Of a stretch of 64,000 nucleotides of DNA, positions 54,645 to 64,000 are shown piece by piece (within the stretch, counting starts at the first letter, position 1; every line of letters starts with the position of its first letter). The notes beneath the pieces were generated by a model. That model did no database searches. It worked only from the letters and a program-made list of their open reading frames with translations, and had not been told where the DNA came from. Source of the stretch: Chamaea fasciata (lineage: Eukaryota; Chordata; Aves; Passeriformes; Sylviidae); contig JARCOQ010000002.1 of NCBI GenBank assembly GCA_029207755.1, positions 8,494,001 to 8,558,000 on the forward strand, given 5' to 3'. A program made the translations under genes and the position numbers.

Positions 54645-55500
54645 ACTGTCCCAAGCCGTCCCGGCGGCGCCCCGCGGGCCCGGCCGGCCCGGGCGCCGCC
54701 GCCGCCCCCCGCCGCTCCGGGAGGGCCCGCGGGCGCGGCGCTGCCGCCCGAGGCGCCGCACAGCCCGGGGGCCGCCGCCTCCGGACCAGGCCGGCGGGAG
54801 GTCCGCGGGCGAGGCCTCCGTGCAGCGCCCCGGCCCGGGAGGCCTCGCCGAGCCCCGCCGGAAGGGAAGCGGAGCCGCCCCGGCCGAGGGGAGGGGAGGG
54901 CGGCGCGGGGGAGGGGACACCGCCCGCCGCGGCGCCCCCAGGGGCGGGCGGGCCGGCGCTTCCCCTGCGCGGCCGTACCTGCGCTGGAAGTCGGTTCGGA
55001 AGGGCGCCAGGTAAGGGTCCCGTTCCAGCAGCTGCTGCAACCTGGGCGGCTCCGGGCAGGCGGCGGCCATGTCGCCGCCGCGGGCTCCGCGCGATCCGCG
55101 CCGCCGCTAAATACAGGCGGGGAGGGGGCCGGGCGGGCGGCCGGGCGCCCCTGCCTCTCCCCGCCCACCGCCCGGGGCGCCGCCGGGGCCGCCTCCGCCG
55201 CCCCTCCCCGCCCGCGGTGCGGCGGGGCCGGGGCTGCGCGGCTGCGGGCGGGGTGCCCGGGCTGCCCGGCTCGTGTCGGCGATGGGGTCGGCCCGGCAAA
55301 CCCGGCTTGCCGCCCGCGGGGCGGGAAGGAGCCGCGGGCGGTGTGCGAGCAGCGCCGGTCTCCGAACGGCGTGCCGTGAAGGCAGGGGAAATAATAAAAA
55401 AAAAAGTTGCGACAGAAAATAAAGGATCTGCGGGAGCCGAGCCGCCCGGCAGGAGGGGGATGTCTGCCTGCCGTGGCTCGGCGGTCCCCCAGTTTGTTTT
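54645..55500 (-). promoter_or_regulatory. CpG-island promoter of GBE1
   Basis: A sharp rise in G+C and CpG density over roughly 850 bases, spanning exon 1 and its upstream flank, against AT-rich surroundings. GC-box (Sp1-type) sequences occur at 55131-55140, 55159-55166 and 55206-55213. On the minus strand a TATTTA sequence lies at 55114-55109, only about 40 bases before the start codon; as a TATA element it would imply a very short 5' UTR, so a dispersed CpG-island start is more likely. The transcription start cannot be read from sequence alone. Such islands often transcribe in both directions; no upstream gene was recognised to the right. Confidence 0.85.
54979..55070 (-). CDS. GBE1: GBE1 exon 1 (coding part): N-terminus of glycogen branching enzyme
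   Basis: Encodes residues 1-30 plus two bases of codon 31. GBE1 transfers short alpha-1,4-glucan chains to the 6-position of glycogen, creating alpha-1,6 branches in the cytosol; loss in humans causes glycogen storage disease IV. The peptide ends with DPYLAPFRTDFQRR, clearly matching human DPYLKPYAVDFQRR. The start is well fixed: an in-frame TAG lies at 55107-55109, no ATG lies between, and the context is GGCGACATGG (G at -3 and +4). The donor is CGCAG|GTACGG, with GT at 54978-54977 (phase 2). The N-terminus is about 17 residues shorter than human, which has an alanine-rich extension. The exon sits in a CpG island. Longer GC-rich frames on both strands here are shadows. Confidence 0.93.
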
Positions 55501-58342
55501 CTTAGTGGCTCTTTGATGTCGTTTTCAGCGTGTCAGCTGCCGGGTGAACTCTGCGTTCCCACACACATAAAGCCCACCGCACACCCCAGCCGACATCAAC
55601 ACCCCCCAAAGCAGATTTGGCATCATCAGGATTGCCGGAATAAATTTCTCGACTGTTTGATAGGGTGCTGGCGTGCTCACAGACAGCTCAGCAAAACAAG
55701 AGTCTGGGGACATCCCCGAGTTCTCAAAAACACCGTGTCTGTGTGCGGCAAAATGTTGCTGTATCAGACACATAAATTCCAAACGTGGTAAGATTAGTTC
55801 AGCTGATCCTAGTGCAGCTCCAAATGCTGAATAGCACAGGTGTAGAAGGTTTTGACCTAATATCAACATGTCTCGTTTTTGGATAGGCCACCAAATATCC
55901 AAGGCAACTAATCACCAGCCTGACCATGCCTCTAGGCCAGCACTGAGCACTTTTATTTAAGGTCCAGCAATTTTGCTTTGTTTTGATATGTAGTGAGAAA
56001 GTTTATTTAGAGGCCTCTTTTGTATGCTTTTCAGCCACGGTTTGTAAACCTTTCAGCTTCTGGATACCCTAACTCGTTCCCACAACCATCTCCAAAATTG
56101 TTGTCCTCAGTTTGAGACTCATCCCCTCTATCCTGGCTTCCTCTGAACTTCAGTGCTCTTTCTCCTTCCCGTCTGCCAGATGACTAACAGCACCGTGTGT
56201 GATGAACACTAACAGTTCATTTATTACTTCTCCCAAAACTGGCTACAGTGAGAGTTTCCATAATGATTTGTTTCATCAACAGTGCATGTACACTTAACTA
56301 CACTGTATTTCCTTCCCTGTAGCAGTTTTTAACTGCACAGGCAAAAGTCCAAGTACCTTTGTTCTTCTCCTTTTGGAGTACAACAAATATTCTGTCCTAA
56401 GACTGTAGGGCAGCAGTCATGCTGTTTGCTGGAACAGTTGCCCTAACAGGAGGCCCAAGGAGTTTTAGTTTGGTTATTGAAAGAAACAGCATTGATGCTG
56501 TAGCAGAACTACTTGTCGTATCCTGCTCTGATTGATCAAGGGTTTTTTTCTTTTTTCACAGTGGCCACAATTCCTTCAGTCACTGGAGACTGAAAAACTG
56601 TTTTTAAAGTTACCTAGGCTTGTCAAAACTCTCTGTGTGGCAGTGATTCCAGTGCCTGTGCTAAACCAACGTTAAACAACTCTTACCATCTTCTTTTTGC
56701 TTCTTTCCTCATATTGTGTGCATCGTATTCTTCTGCAAATGGGTTGTCCTCACTCTCACACTTAACTAGCTTGGCCAACTAAAAGGAGAAGAGAAATTCC
56801 AGCCTATTATCAAGAGCCAGGAAATTGGGTTTTGTACAATAGTTGCATGTTACATGTGCTGTTGCTCTGCGGCTTCCAGGTGTTTGGTACTGGAGAGGGC
56901 ACCTGCTGTTTGAAGTGGAGGTGGGAGAGCAATTCCTGCAGCCTCTGAATGCATGAGCATTGGAAAGAGGAGCTTCAGTCTTAGCTCAGTTTCTTTGGTT
57001 TTATTCATTGTCAGGAAGCCAAAGCAAGTTCACAGCATTGTTATTAGCTTTTCAGCATAAACACAAGAAAGACATCTATAAATGAGCAATAGCAATTTGT
57101 GTAGGAATGTAGCTGTGACTTGCACCTCCCTGGAGACAGGGACCTCTTTGAGACCTTCAGGGACCTTCATTTTAAGAAATGACACATCATCCAGCCTCAT
57201 ATACAAGCAACCTTGAACTTCAGGAAGTTAAATTCTGCAGATAGCCCCTGTCCTTATAACAGACAATGCCCCAGTGTTATATTTAGCACTCTCTGCACCA
57301 GGACATGTATAAACATACCATTGGTATCTACTCATGTTTCATTTTACAACCTCGGCATGATTTTATCTGCCTGCTTTGTCACAAGTAACTCCAAGATACT
57401 AAGGCATATGTTATTTTGATCATTGATTACACCACAATCCTGGTGTTCCCACCATGAGCTGAGGTTGGCTCTCAGGACACTGCCATTTAATCCTCTACCT
57501 GGAGGCAAAACCAGCAGTTCAGACAATGAATATTGTCCCAACAGCTGAATGTGTCTTTGTGCATTTGTCAGGGATGGATACAAAGCTGCCAGCTGCTGCT
57601 GCCAGTAGAAACAGAAAGAGGAGGACTGTTGGGAATAACTGCTCTTTGATGGGGACAGCAGTCCCCATATAAGAACGGTGTGTCTAAGGCGTGAGTCGGG
57701 CACTCAGTTACCAGTGAGGCTGGAGTATATCACTTACTCCAAAGCAGTCTTTCAAAGGATGTTCTTGCTTAAGTTATGTATACTTTAAAATTTTGCAGAG
57801 TGGTGGTGAGCAGTAATTGTATAGTTAAATTTATAAAATCAATTTAGATTTTTTTTAATATTCGAAGTTCAAAGATAAACCTAAATTTTGAAGAGAAAAA
57901 TGGCTACTTCTGTCATGCAGCACCTCCATTTTGATTCACCAATATATTGCACTTAGTTTGCAAAAGATGACAGACATGATAAAACATAGAAACTAAGTTA
58001 GGAAAAAAACTTTTTCTTTATTAAGACACTGGTTCAGATTCTCCCTCTTCAATAGTTTCTTTTCATGTTTCAGCCAGAATGAATCTGTGAGGTCTCTGGC
58101 CTTGACTGGCTCTTACAGAGCAAATTCCTGAACTCCAGGTTCTTCTATACCAAGTGGCTTAGAGCAGGCCTGGGCCCTGGTCCTGACCTGGCTCTGTAAG
58201 AGGCTTCCAGGCCTGTCTGAGTTGTCTTCAGGGTACAGGCTCCTGCTTTGCAGCTCATATAGACAATCCCCAATCCCACAGTTTAACTTGTCTGAGAAGA
58301 GATGGCAAGTACCAAAGGCAGCAGGATATTTTTTAACTCTGT
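55501..58342. other. Upstream flank between CpG island and solo LTR
   Basis: About 2.8 kb of mostly unique sequence immediately upstream of GBE1. I see no exon, RNA gene or recognised transposon. Short open frames here have no recognisable similarity. Distal promoter elements could lie here but cannot be told from sequence alone. Confidence 0.6.
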
Positions 58343-58347
58343 GTTGA
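58343..58347. repeat. Left target-site duplication of the solo LTR (GTTGA)
   Basis: GTTGA immediately precedes the LTR terminus TGTCTTGG and is repeated exactly after the other terminus at 59046-59050, marking the integration site. Confidence 0.85.
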
Positions 58348-59045
58348 TGTCTTGGTTTAGACAGACAGGGATCTGCCAGGGAGGGTTGGAGTCTCCCTTG
58401 AAATGTAAGCCCCTCCCCCCCTTTTCCAAATTATCATAAATTTGCAATTAAAAGTCTGTCAGACAAAGATTTTGGGAATAGGTATAGCAGTTCTTTACTA
58501 GGGATATAAAAATACAGATGTTGTAGTACAGAAGAATAAGCAAGCAAACAAACAAACAAGAAATCCTAGAAAAACCCTGACAAAGTCAGAAATACAACCT
58601 GACACCCTGTTGGTCAGGGTGTTGGAAGCAGTCCACAGTAAGCCCTCCTGGAGAGGCAGATGTGGTTCTGTTGGAGTAGAGATGGTCTTGTTGAAGAAAA
58701 AGGGTCCAGTAATGGTGAGATGGGTCCGGTCTTCCTCCAGGGATCCGGTGGAAAAACTGGATACCTAGTGGGACTGTGGCTCCTTTTTATCTAGGCTAAG
58801 ATGGTTTGGCTCCTCCTCCCTGTGTGGAGCAGCTTACAATAGTGCACTGTAATGTGTAATGTCATTGATGGGCTCTTAATGATCCATTAGCAGAAGACAT
58901 TCCCATGGAAGTAGTGAAACAATGAAGAGAGATAAGTAGCTGCTCCACCATCTGATAAGTGACACTGACCCATTTGGGCAAAGATGAGCAATTCTGCTCC
59001 ACCCAGATGGAATAGAATAATACACTCTTTACAAAACCCATGACA
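58348..59045 (-). mobile_element. Solo endogenous-retrovirus LTR with 5-bp target-site duplication
   Basis: A 698-base block with ends TGTCTTGG...CCATGACA (TG/CA termini in near-perfect inverted match), flanked on both sides by GTTGA (58343-58347 and 59046-59050). No internal retroviral coding sequence is present, so it is a solo LTR. Features read on the minus strand: the U3 part is at the right, and an ATAAAAAG TATA-like element lies near 58790, complementary to CTTTTTAT. The 5-bp duplication suggests an ERVL-type or similar element. From memory it resembles LTRs common in passerine genomes; the family name needs a library search. It points the same way as GBE1 and lies about 3.3 kb upstream of its start codon. 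Confidence 0.87.
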
Positions 59046-59050
59046 GTTGA
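59046..59050. repeat. Right target-site duplication of the solo LTR (GTTGA)
   Basis: GTTGA immediately follows the LTR terminus CCATGACA and matches the copy at 58343-58347. Confidence 0.85.
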
Positions 59051-59734
59051 GAACATTTAAGAGTTGCCAATATCTTAAGGTGACAAGTCACGAGGCATGG
59101 TCTTTGTATGGTTCAGTCCAATATTTAAAGGCTATATCAAGAGTTGTTATCATTTTAGTCTGGGCAGAACTCCTCCCAACTCCTTTTCCTGAAAGTCTTT
59201 TCACATCTAGGTATGGTTGGCCTGCTGTGCTTGCTTGCGTGTGAGGAGATGTATTTTTATTGCTGTTGCACCTACCCATGACTTAAAGATGAGAGGTAAT
59301 CCATGAGCAAGAGCTGACAACGTGTGACTTGTGCCTTTGCTAGATCTCATAATGCAAACTATCAAGAAAAGGTGTTCCTGTGGACAGAGACAGCTATTGA
59401 AAACAATTTGCACTTCAATATTCCAGAATAATGGATTCTTGAAGGCTCCCCTATCCTTTATAGACATTTCAGACATCTGAGCATGTTATGGTACCCATTG
59501 CAACCTCACACTTTTGGACTGGTTTCTTCACATTCAGTTCTTAACGCAAAGTGGAGTTCAAAGTTTGAAGGATAATTAGCTTGTTTTGCCATATTGGCCA
59601 GCCAAACTTCCCCTGTTATTTGTTCAAGGATCCATAAGAAATTAACTGCACAGTTGTCATCCAGATCCAAAGCAAATGCCCCCCTTAAAAAATAATTATC
59701 CTTTATCCTGATAGTCTTCCCAGAGAGGTCAGAC

Positions 59735-59826
59735 ATTGGGCATGGAGCTGTAGCTCATTATAGGGTGGTTGTAGTAGGTGACCTTTAAAGGTCCCTTCCA
59801 ACACAAGCTATTCTGTGATCCCATGA
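59735..59826 (+). mobile_element. CR1 LINE 3' end
   Basis: GGTGACCTTTAAAGGTCCC then TTCCAACACAAGCTATTCTG and TGATCCCATGA. This is a short 3' CR1 terminus in the upstream flank, 0.7 kb beyond the solo LTR. The 5' limit is approximate. Confidence 0.82.
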
Positions 59827-60466
59827 CACTTATCCCTATCTTTGGATTTGCCAAGGTGAGAAACATGGGAGAAAGGAAATGGTCAGTGTTGCACAGCTGC
59901 TGCCAAACGTCACGTCACTGTTCCATAATTAAAACTGTGCCAACAGCAAGGATTCAACTGTTTGATTGCTTATGAAGAACAAAGCATCTATCCCTGAAAA
60001 TTAAGCATTCCAAGTATCTGTTGGTATATCTATTAGTTTAGAGGTTTCAGAATTTTAAGTTTGAGGTTTATAAGAAATGTAGGGTATTGGTACTGTCTTT
60101 TAACATATCACTTTGGCCCTGTCATGGTTTCAGGAGCTTTACATAACAACACATCTTCAAAGATCAAAACAAATAGCCATCTGAAACACTAAAAAGCCAG
60201 TTTCAGGGTTGTAAGATTCCAGTAAGCACAGTTGATGGGAATGCCATTTTCACTTACCATTCAGAGCAAAATAGAAACACATTCCAAAATGAAAGTCCTA
60301 AATAATTACTTATTCTTGCTTTCACAATATTGTAGTGTGATATGCTTTGGTGTCCTTATTTTGTATAAGAGAATATTAAAAAATAGAAATATTTTTCGAA
60401 GTTGTTTGCACATTGATCAAGACACTTCAAAGTGTGATACCAATTTTAAAACATCCACAGATGTAG

Positions 60467-60510
60467 AACAATGTTTGTTGTGAAAGTGAACAGTGTTTGT
60501 TGTGAAAGTG
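60467..60510. repeat. Two-copy 22-bp tandem repeat
   Basis: Two adjacent 22-base units (60467-60488 and 60489-60510), each with GTTTGTTGTGAAAGTG, differing at one base. A recent local duplication in the upstream flank. Confidence 0.93.
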
Positions 60511-63500
60511 TCTATGAGTCTTAATAAATAATCAAGTCAGAATTTGTGAAACAGTTCAGAGAGACAAAACACAAATAAAAACTTCTGGAATTTCACAACA
60601 TTTTTGGATGTTGTACGTACTCTGTCAGTTGTATGCCTTCTATATTCCTCAAAAGAAATTACTGCCAATAGTAACAACTTTCTATAATTTCCTGCAGTTT
60701 CCTGGTGTTTGCATATGTGTTTATGCATTGGAGGAAGAACATAAAACATTCTGGACTCTCTCCTTAGTGCCGTGTCACAATTCTTCGTAGCTGTCACCTC
60801 TGTTTTACCAATGTGTGTTTGTCTCTAACACTTAGAAAATAAGTAGCTTGAACTGTCTGGGATAGTTGCCCCAGAGGAACATTCTTGCTATAATTGCAGT
60901 GGCTCCTGTAACAATATATTACTATTAAACAAGGAACTTATTAACACTTGCCAAATATTGTATTCCTTATATCCAAGACACTTAGAACTGAGAATGAAAC
61001 TCCACAGCATCAGCAGCAATTTTGCTTTTTTGCTGTTCATTGTCAGGTCTTTGCTAAAACCCCTGAGGAATGATCTTACCTTGGGCGTTTCTTGGTTGCA
61101 TAGTCCCACTTTCCTCCCTGAAACACTACAGGCATTTAGGCTGCCTGGCCTTTTACTCAGAAAAGAAAGTGAGGTTGCCAGATAATCGTTCAGAGGGTAA
61201 CACATCTAATCCTTCGGGAGGTCAAGTGAGGTGATTAGAAAGGAGGAGAGGCATACTGCTAATGCTCTGACAGCTCTGTCAATATAAATTCATTAGTATG
61301 TATAGAACTATTTTAGTTTTCAAAAAGCAGAATGGTGGCTCAGTTGTATTCATGAATTCAAGTCTATCCCTCTATCCCGAGTTCACTGCAGGAAAAGCAG
61401 ATGGATCTGGTGCAAACTGTGTGTGAAATGCAGAAGTTTTGGAAGTCCAAAATGCTTTCCACAGATAGCCTTTTAGATCTTGTCAGTATTCGTTCTGGTT
61501 TACTTTTTAATGGCAGTCAGTGGCATTTGACCCAATTGATTCTCAGCTGCGACCAACAGTGTGTTGAATGAACAGAAAGATGGGGCAGGGACCAGATGCT
61601 TAATGATGCACTCAAAATTTTGCTGCAGTTAGAAGAAAACACCAAATATGGAACTAAGAACTTCTTGTTAGTCCAATGAATATTTTAACCCTCTCGTTTT
61701 TCAAAATACTAGTTGAATTTGGAAGAAACAAACCCAAACAAACCCCAATACTCCCATTAATAATGCATTTACATATACATGTATGCCATGTATACTTGTT
61801 ATACAGAAAATGCTTTGGCATACAGAAAGGTCTGGGAGTATGATTATGTAATTTTTGTCTTAGAGTATCCCCAGTACAAAAACTGAAGCCGCAGCCTGCA
61901 CAATCCCAGTGATACAGAGCTACACTTACAGGTGTGCAGTCCGTTGCCATAGGTCATTGTATTGTATGCAATACATTTTTCCGTAGAAAATTTTGTGTGC
62001 CTTGGTGATTCGCCTTTTCTCCTTAGAACGTTCAAAACTCTACATTTCTATAAATATAGAAATCTCCATCCAAGACAGATATATACATAGACATTTTTGT
62101 TGGGAGCATCAGTATTCATGGATTAGGAAGAACTAATCTGTCTTCACATAGGTATTTTCTCTCTTAGAGATAAATCCTTTAGGTTGTATCCTTTTTCTCT
62201 TGTTAGAAAGGTTTATATCATGCTCATTTTTAAAATCAGCCATGGCATTTCAGTTAAAAGAAAAGTGGTATGACTTTCACTTTTTCCATATGTATGCAGC
62301 TTAACAAAATTATACAGTAAAGAAAACTAAGTGATACACAGCTTCCAGTATGAGTGCATTTGGAAGGGATTGCTTAAACTGTGTTATCTGTGGGAAATAA
62401 AAGGAGCAAATGTAATTAATAGTTACCTTAGTTACCCAGGCACTCAGCACCTCCTTCAGTGTGAGTTTCTGAGGATATACAAGATTATTAGCTGCATTTC
62501 TGTTTCCTAAATATTTTATGTTGAAGTACATACTAATCGAATAACTACTTCATTGCAACTTAGTACAACAAGTAACTTCATATTATTATATATATATATT
62601 TTTAGATAACAGGTTTTTGCAACAAACAGCTAAATATTTGTATTTTAATCCAAATGGCAGTCTTCACAGGTAATATATTAATTACAATCATGTATTATAT
62701 GGGTAAATTTTGGTTTTTTCAAGGTAATGTTGTCCCAGTTCCATTAGAATAGTTTAAGTGCTGATGACTCTCAGTCAGTTTTCCTCAGTTTCAAACACCC
62801 TTCCTTTCTGATGTCTCTGAGCCTTGTTTATCTCTTAAAATTCTCCCTGGATGTTGTATTCTATTACCTAATTCTACTCAGAAAATGGTTAATATTGGTG
62901 CCCAGTGTCATTTTAGCTTAAGCAGCCACTCAGTGCAGATTTCCTCATGCTTGTACCATCAGCCCCTGGAGCAGGGCATCATCACACATCAGGAGACATC
63001 CTGCTCGCAGCAGTTATGATTTCTCCTGCTTGAATATGCAGCTTTTTTTGTTTCTCTCTGCATTGTACTGTTATCTCAGGCAGCATCCAGGCTCTTCACT
63101 TTCCACTTGTGCCATAGTTCCACTGGGAAGGCAGGCCACCCCCAAGTAGGGAGGTTCACCTGGGTGTCTGTAAAGGTGGGACATAAGCAATTAGTTGCCT
63201 TTTTCTTTGGGCCAGTCTTCAGTTAGTTCTGGATCTGCTAGTTCCAGGATCACTTCCACAGTTTTCTTACCTTGTTTCCATGTGTGTTTGCTTTCGGTCT
63301 GACTACTTCCTTACTACACTATTTCCTACCATTGCGTATGTGCATGGACTACTTTTCTGCCTCTTTTCGCTTTGTCATCCCCCTTTTGCCACTTTTACCA
63401 GAGAAGAATATATGAGAGTGAATGCTGACAAAAAAGGAGCAGTTTTTATAGCATCTGAGTCATGCACTCTGATGGACTTTTTGTTTGTTTTTCATGCCTG

Positions 63501-64000
63501 CTATTATTTAGTGTCCCCTAGATCACTTCTTCCCTCAAATGGCTTGCCAGCTCTTTCTGTACTGTTCCAGTGTCTGCAGGCCCTAAAACTAAATACATTT
63601 CTGTGTCCAGGGCATCCACTACAGGACTTAAATACACCCTGGTCATAATTCAAGGCTTGCCTGCCTCTACCCCATAAACTTAGAAAAGAGACTGACAACT
63701 TTTTCTGGTCCTAATATATCTCTGCTTTCTTTTGGCTTGTGATCCATCCCCAGGTGATACAATCTTTCAAATTCTTTTTCAAGCTCTCACAGTGTTAGAC
63801 ATCCACTCAGGGCAGGCAGTTGCTGCTGCGGGAACAGCTGGTTTGCAACAATCTGCTTCCCCAAGGCTTAGTCCCTGCTGAATGTGCCATTCCCGCAGCC
63901 CAGCCATTTCTTCTACAAAAGGAGAGGAAGGCAGGTATTTCTAGGAGCAGAGTGGGCATGTGTAATAAGAGGTTGGATTTGTTTTTCTCCTTCCTTGATT

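Larger units (their letters stand above)
21745..54978 (-). other. GBE1 intron 1
   Basis: About 33 kb between exon 1 and exon 2, the usual place for regulatory elements in a vertebrate gene. It includes CR1 fragments (about 36.07-36.15, 51.26-51.56 and 54.15-54.64 kb, perhaps 52.6-52.85), an LTR-like block near 38.4-38.9 kb, a 17-base G-run at 40835, G/T- and A/C-rich tracts near 29.6 and 36.8-37.6 kb, and local CpG clusters near 29.0-29.1 and 30.0-30.3 kb. Other stretches look like unique non-coding sequence. No nested gene is recognised. Confidence 0.9.
1..55070 (-). other. GBE1: GBE1 gene body, 5' part (start codon through part of intron 3)
   Basis: Span of the glycogen branching enzyme gene inside this window, transcribed right to left. 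Three coding exons can be placed (54979-55070, 21575-21744, 13959-14071). All introns obey GT...AG and the phases match, so one continuous frame of 125 codons results. The vertebrate enzyme is about 700 residues, so over 80% of the coding region lies beyond the left edge. I looked on the minus strand of 1-13958 for the next conserved block (the segment around the ISPWAKY motif of the human protein) and did not find it. Long introns fit the known size of vertebrate GBE1, which exceeds 200 kb in human. Confidence 0.93.
59051..64000. other. Intergenic flank right of the solo LTR
   Basis: Apart from the CR1 end at 59735-59826 and the 22-bp tandem pair at 60467-60510, I recognise nothing in these 5 kb. 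The longest open frame (63280-63648, plus strand, 122 codons) has no domain I recognise and a composition like translated non-coding DNA. Confidence 0.6.

Noticed and set aside
54517..55299. Long overlapping open frames on both strands (up to 260 codons), rich in Pro, Arg, Ala and Gly
   Set aside because: GC-rich CpG-island sequence is poor in stop codons. Only the frame starting at 55070 matches a known protein, and only for its first 31 codons before a splice donor.
60122..60220. TGTCATGGTTT sequence resembling an LTR 5' end
   Set aside because: No matching second terminus or target-site duplication was found, so the short match is likely chance.
63280..63648. 122-codon plus-strand frame near the right edge
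   Set aside because: No recognisable domain, hydrophobic and cysteine-rich like translated T-rich DNA, and no splice or promoter context.
1..64000. CRISPR arrays, tRNA or rRNA genes, bacterial-type operons or terminators
   Set aside because: No regularly spaced repeats, no tRNA internal-box pattern and no gene clustering were seen. The sequence is vertebrate intron and flank.

Overview
The window is vertebrate nuclear DNA, almost certainly from a bird and probably a songbird. The signs are AT-rich intronic sequence, several CR1 LINE 3' ends carrying the usual (A)GGTCCCTTCCAAC motif and ATTCTATG-type tails, and a solo LTR resembling endogenous-retrovirus LTRs of passerine genomes. The species assignment is from memory of repeat families. 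Nothing suggests bacterial or viral gene organisation.

Only one protein-coding gene is recognised: the 5' part of GBE1 (1,4-alpha-glucan branching enzyme), on the minus strand. Exon 1 lies in a CpG-island promoter (start codon at 55070). Exon 2 is at 21744-21575 and exon 3 at 14071-13959. The splice sites and reading frame join perfectly across the three exons (phases 2, 1, 0) and encode residues 1-125. Exon 4 onward was not found, so intron 3 runs off the left edge. The gene therefore occupies 1-55070, with introns of more than 13.9 kb, 7.5 kb and 33.2 kb. The fragment covers the N-terminal helical segment and the start of the CBM48 module; the catalytic barrel lies outside the window.

The rest is intron and upstream flank. 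Recognisable content is five CR1 fragments plus one doubtful CR1 relic, a solo LTR with a 5-bp target-site duplication about 3.3 kb upstream of GBE1 in the same orientation, a second LTR-like block in intron 1, homopolymer and G/T- or A/C-rich tracts, two short tandem duplications, a 20-bp perfect palindrome and two local CpG clusters in intron 1. Most other open reading frames are short, lack recognisable homology and are best read as chance. I did not find a new multi-gene system. The findings are modest regulatory or structural leads.
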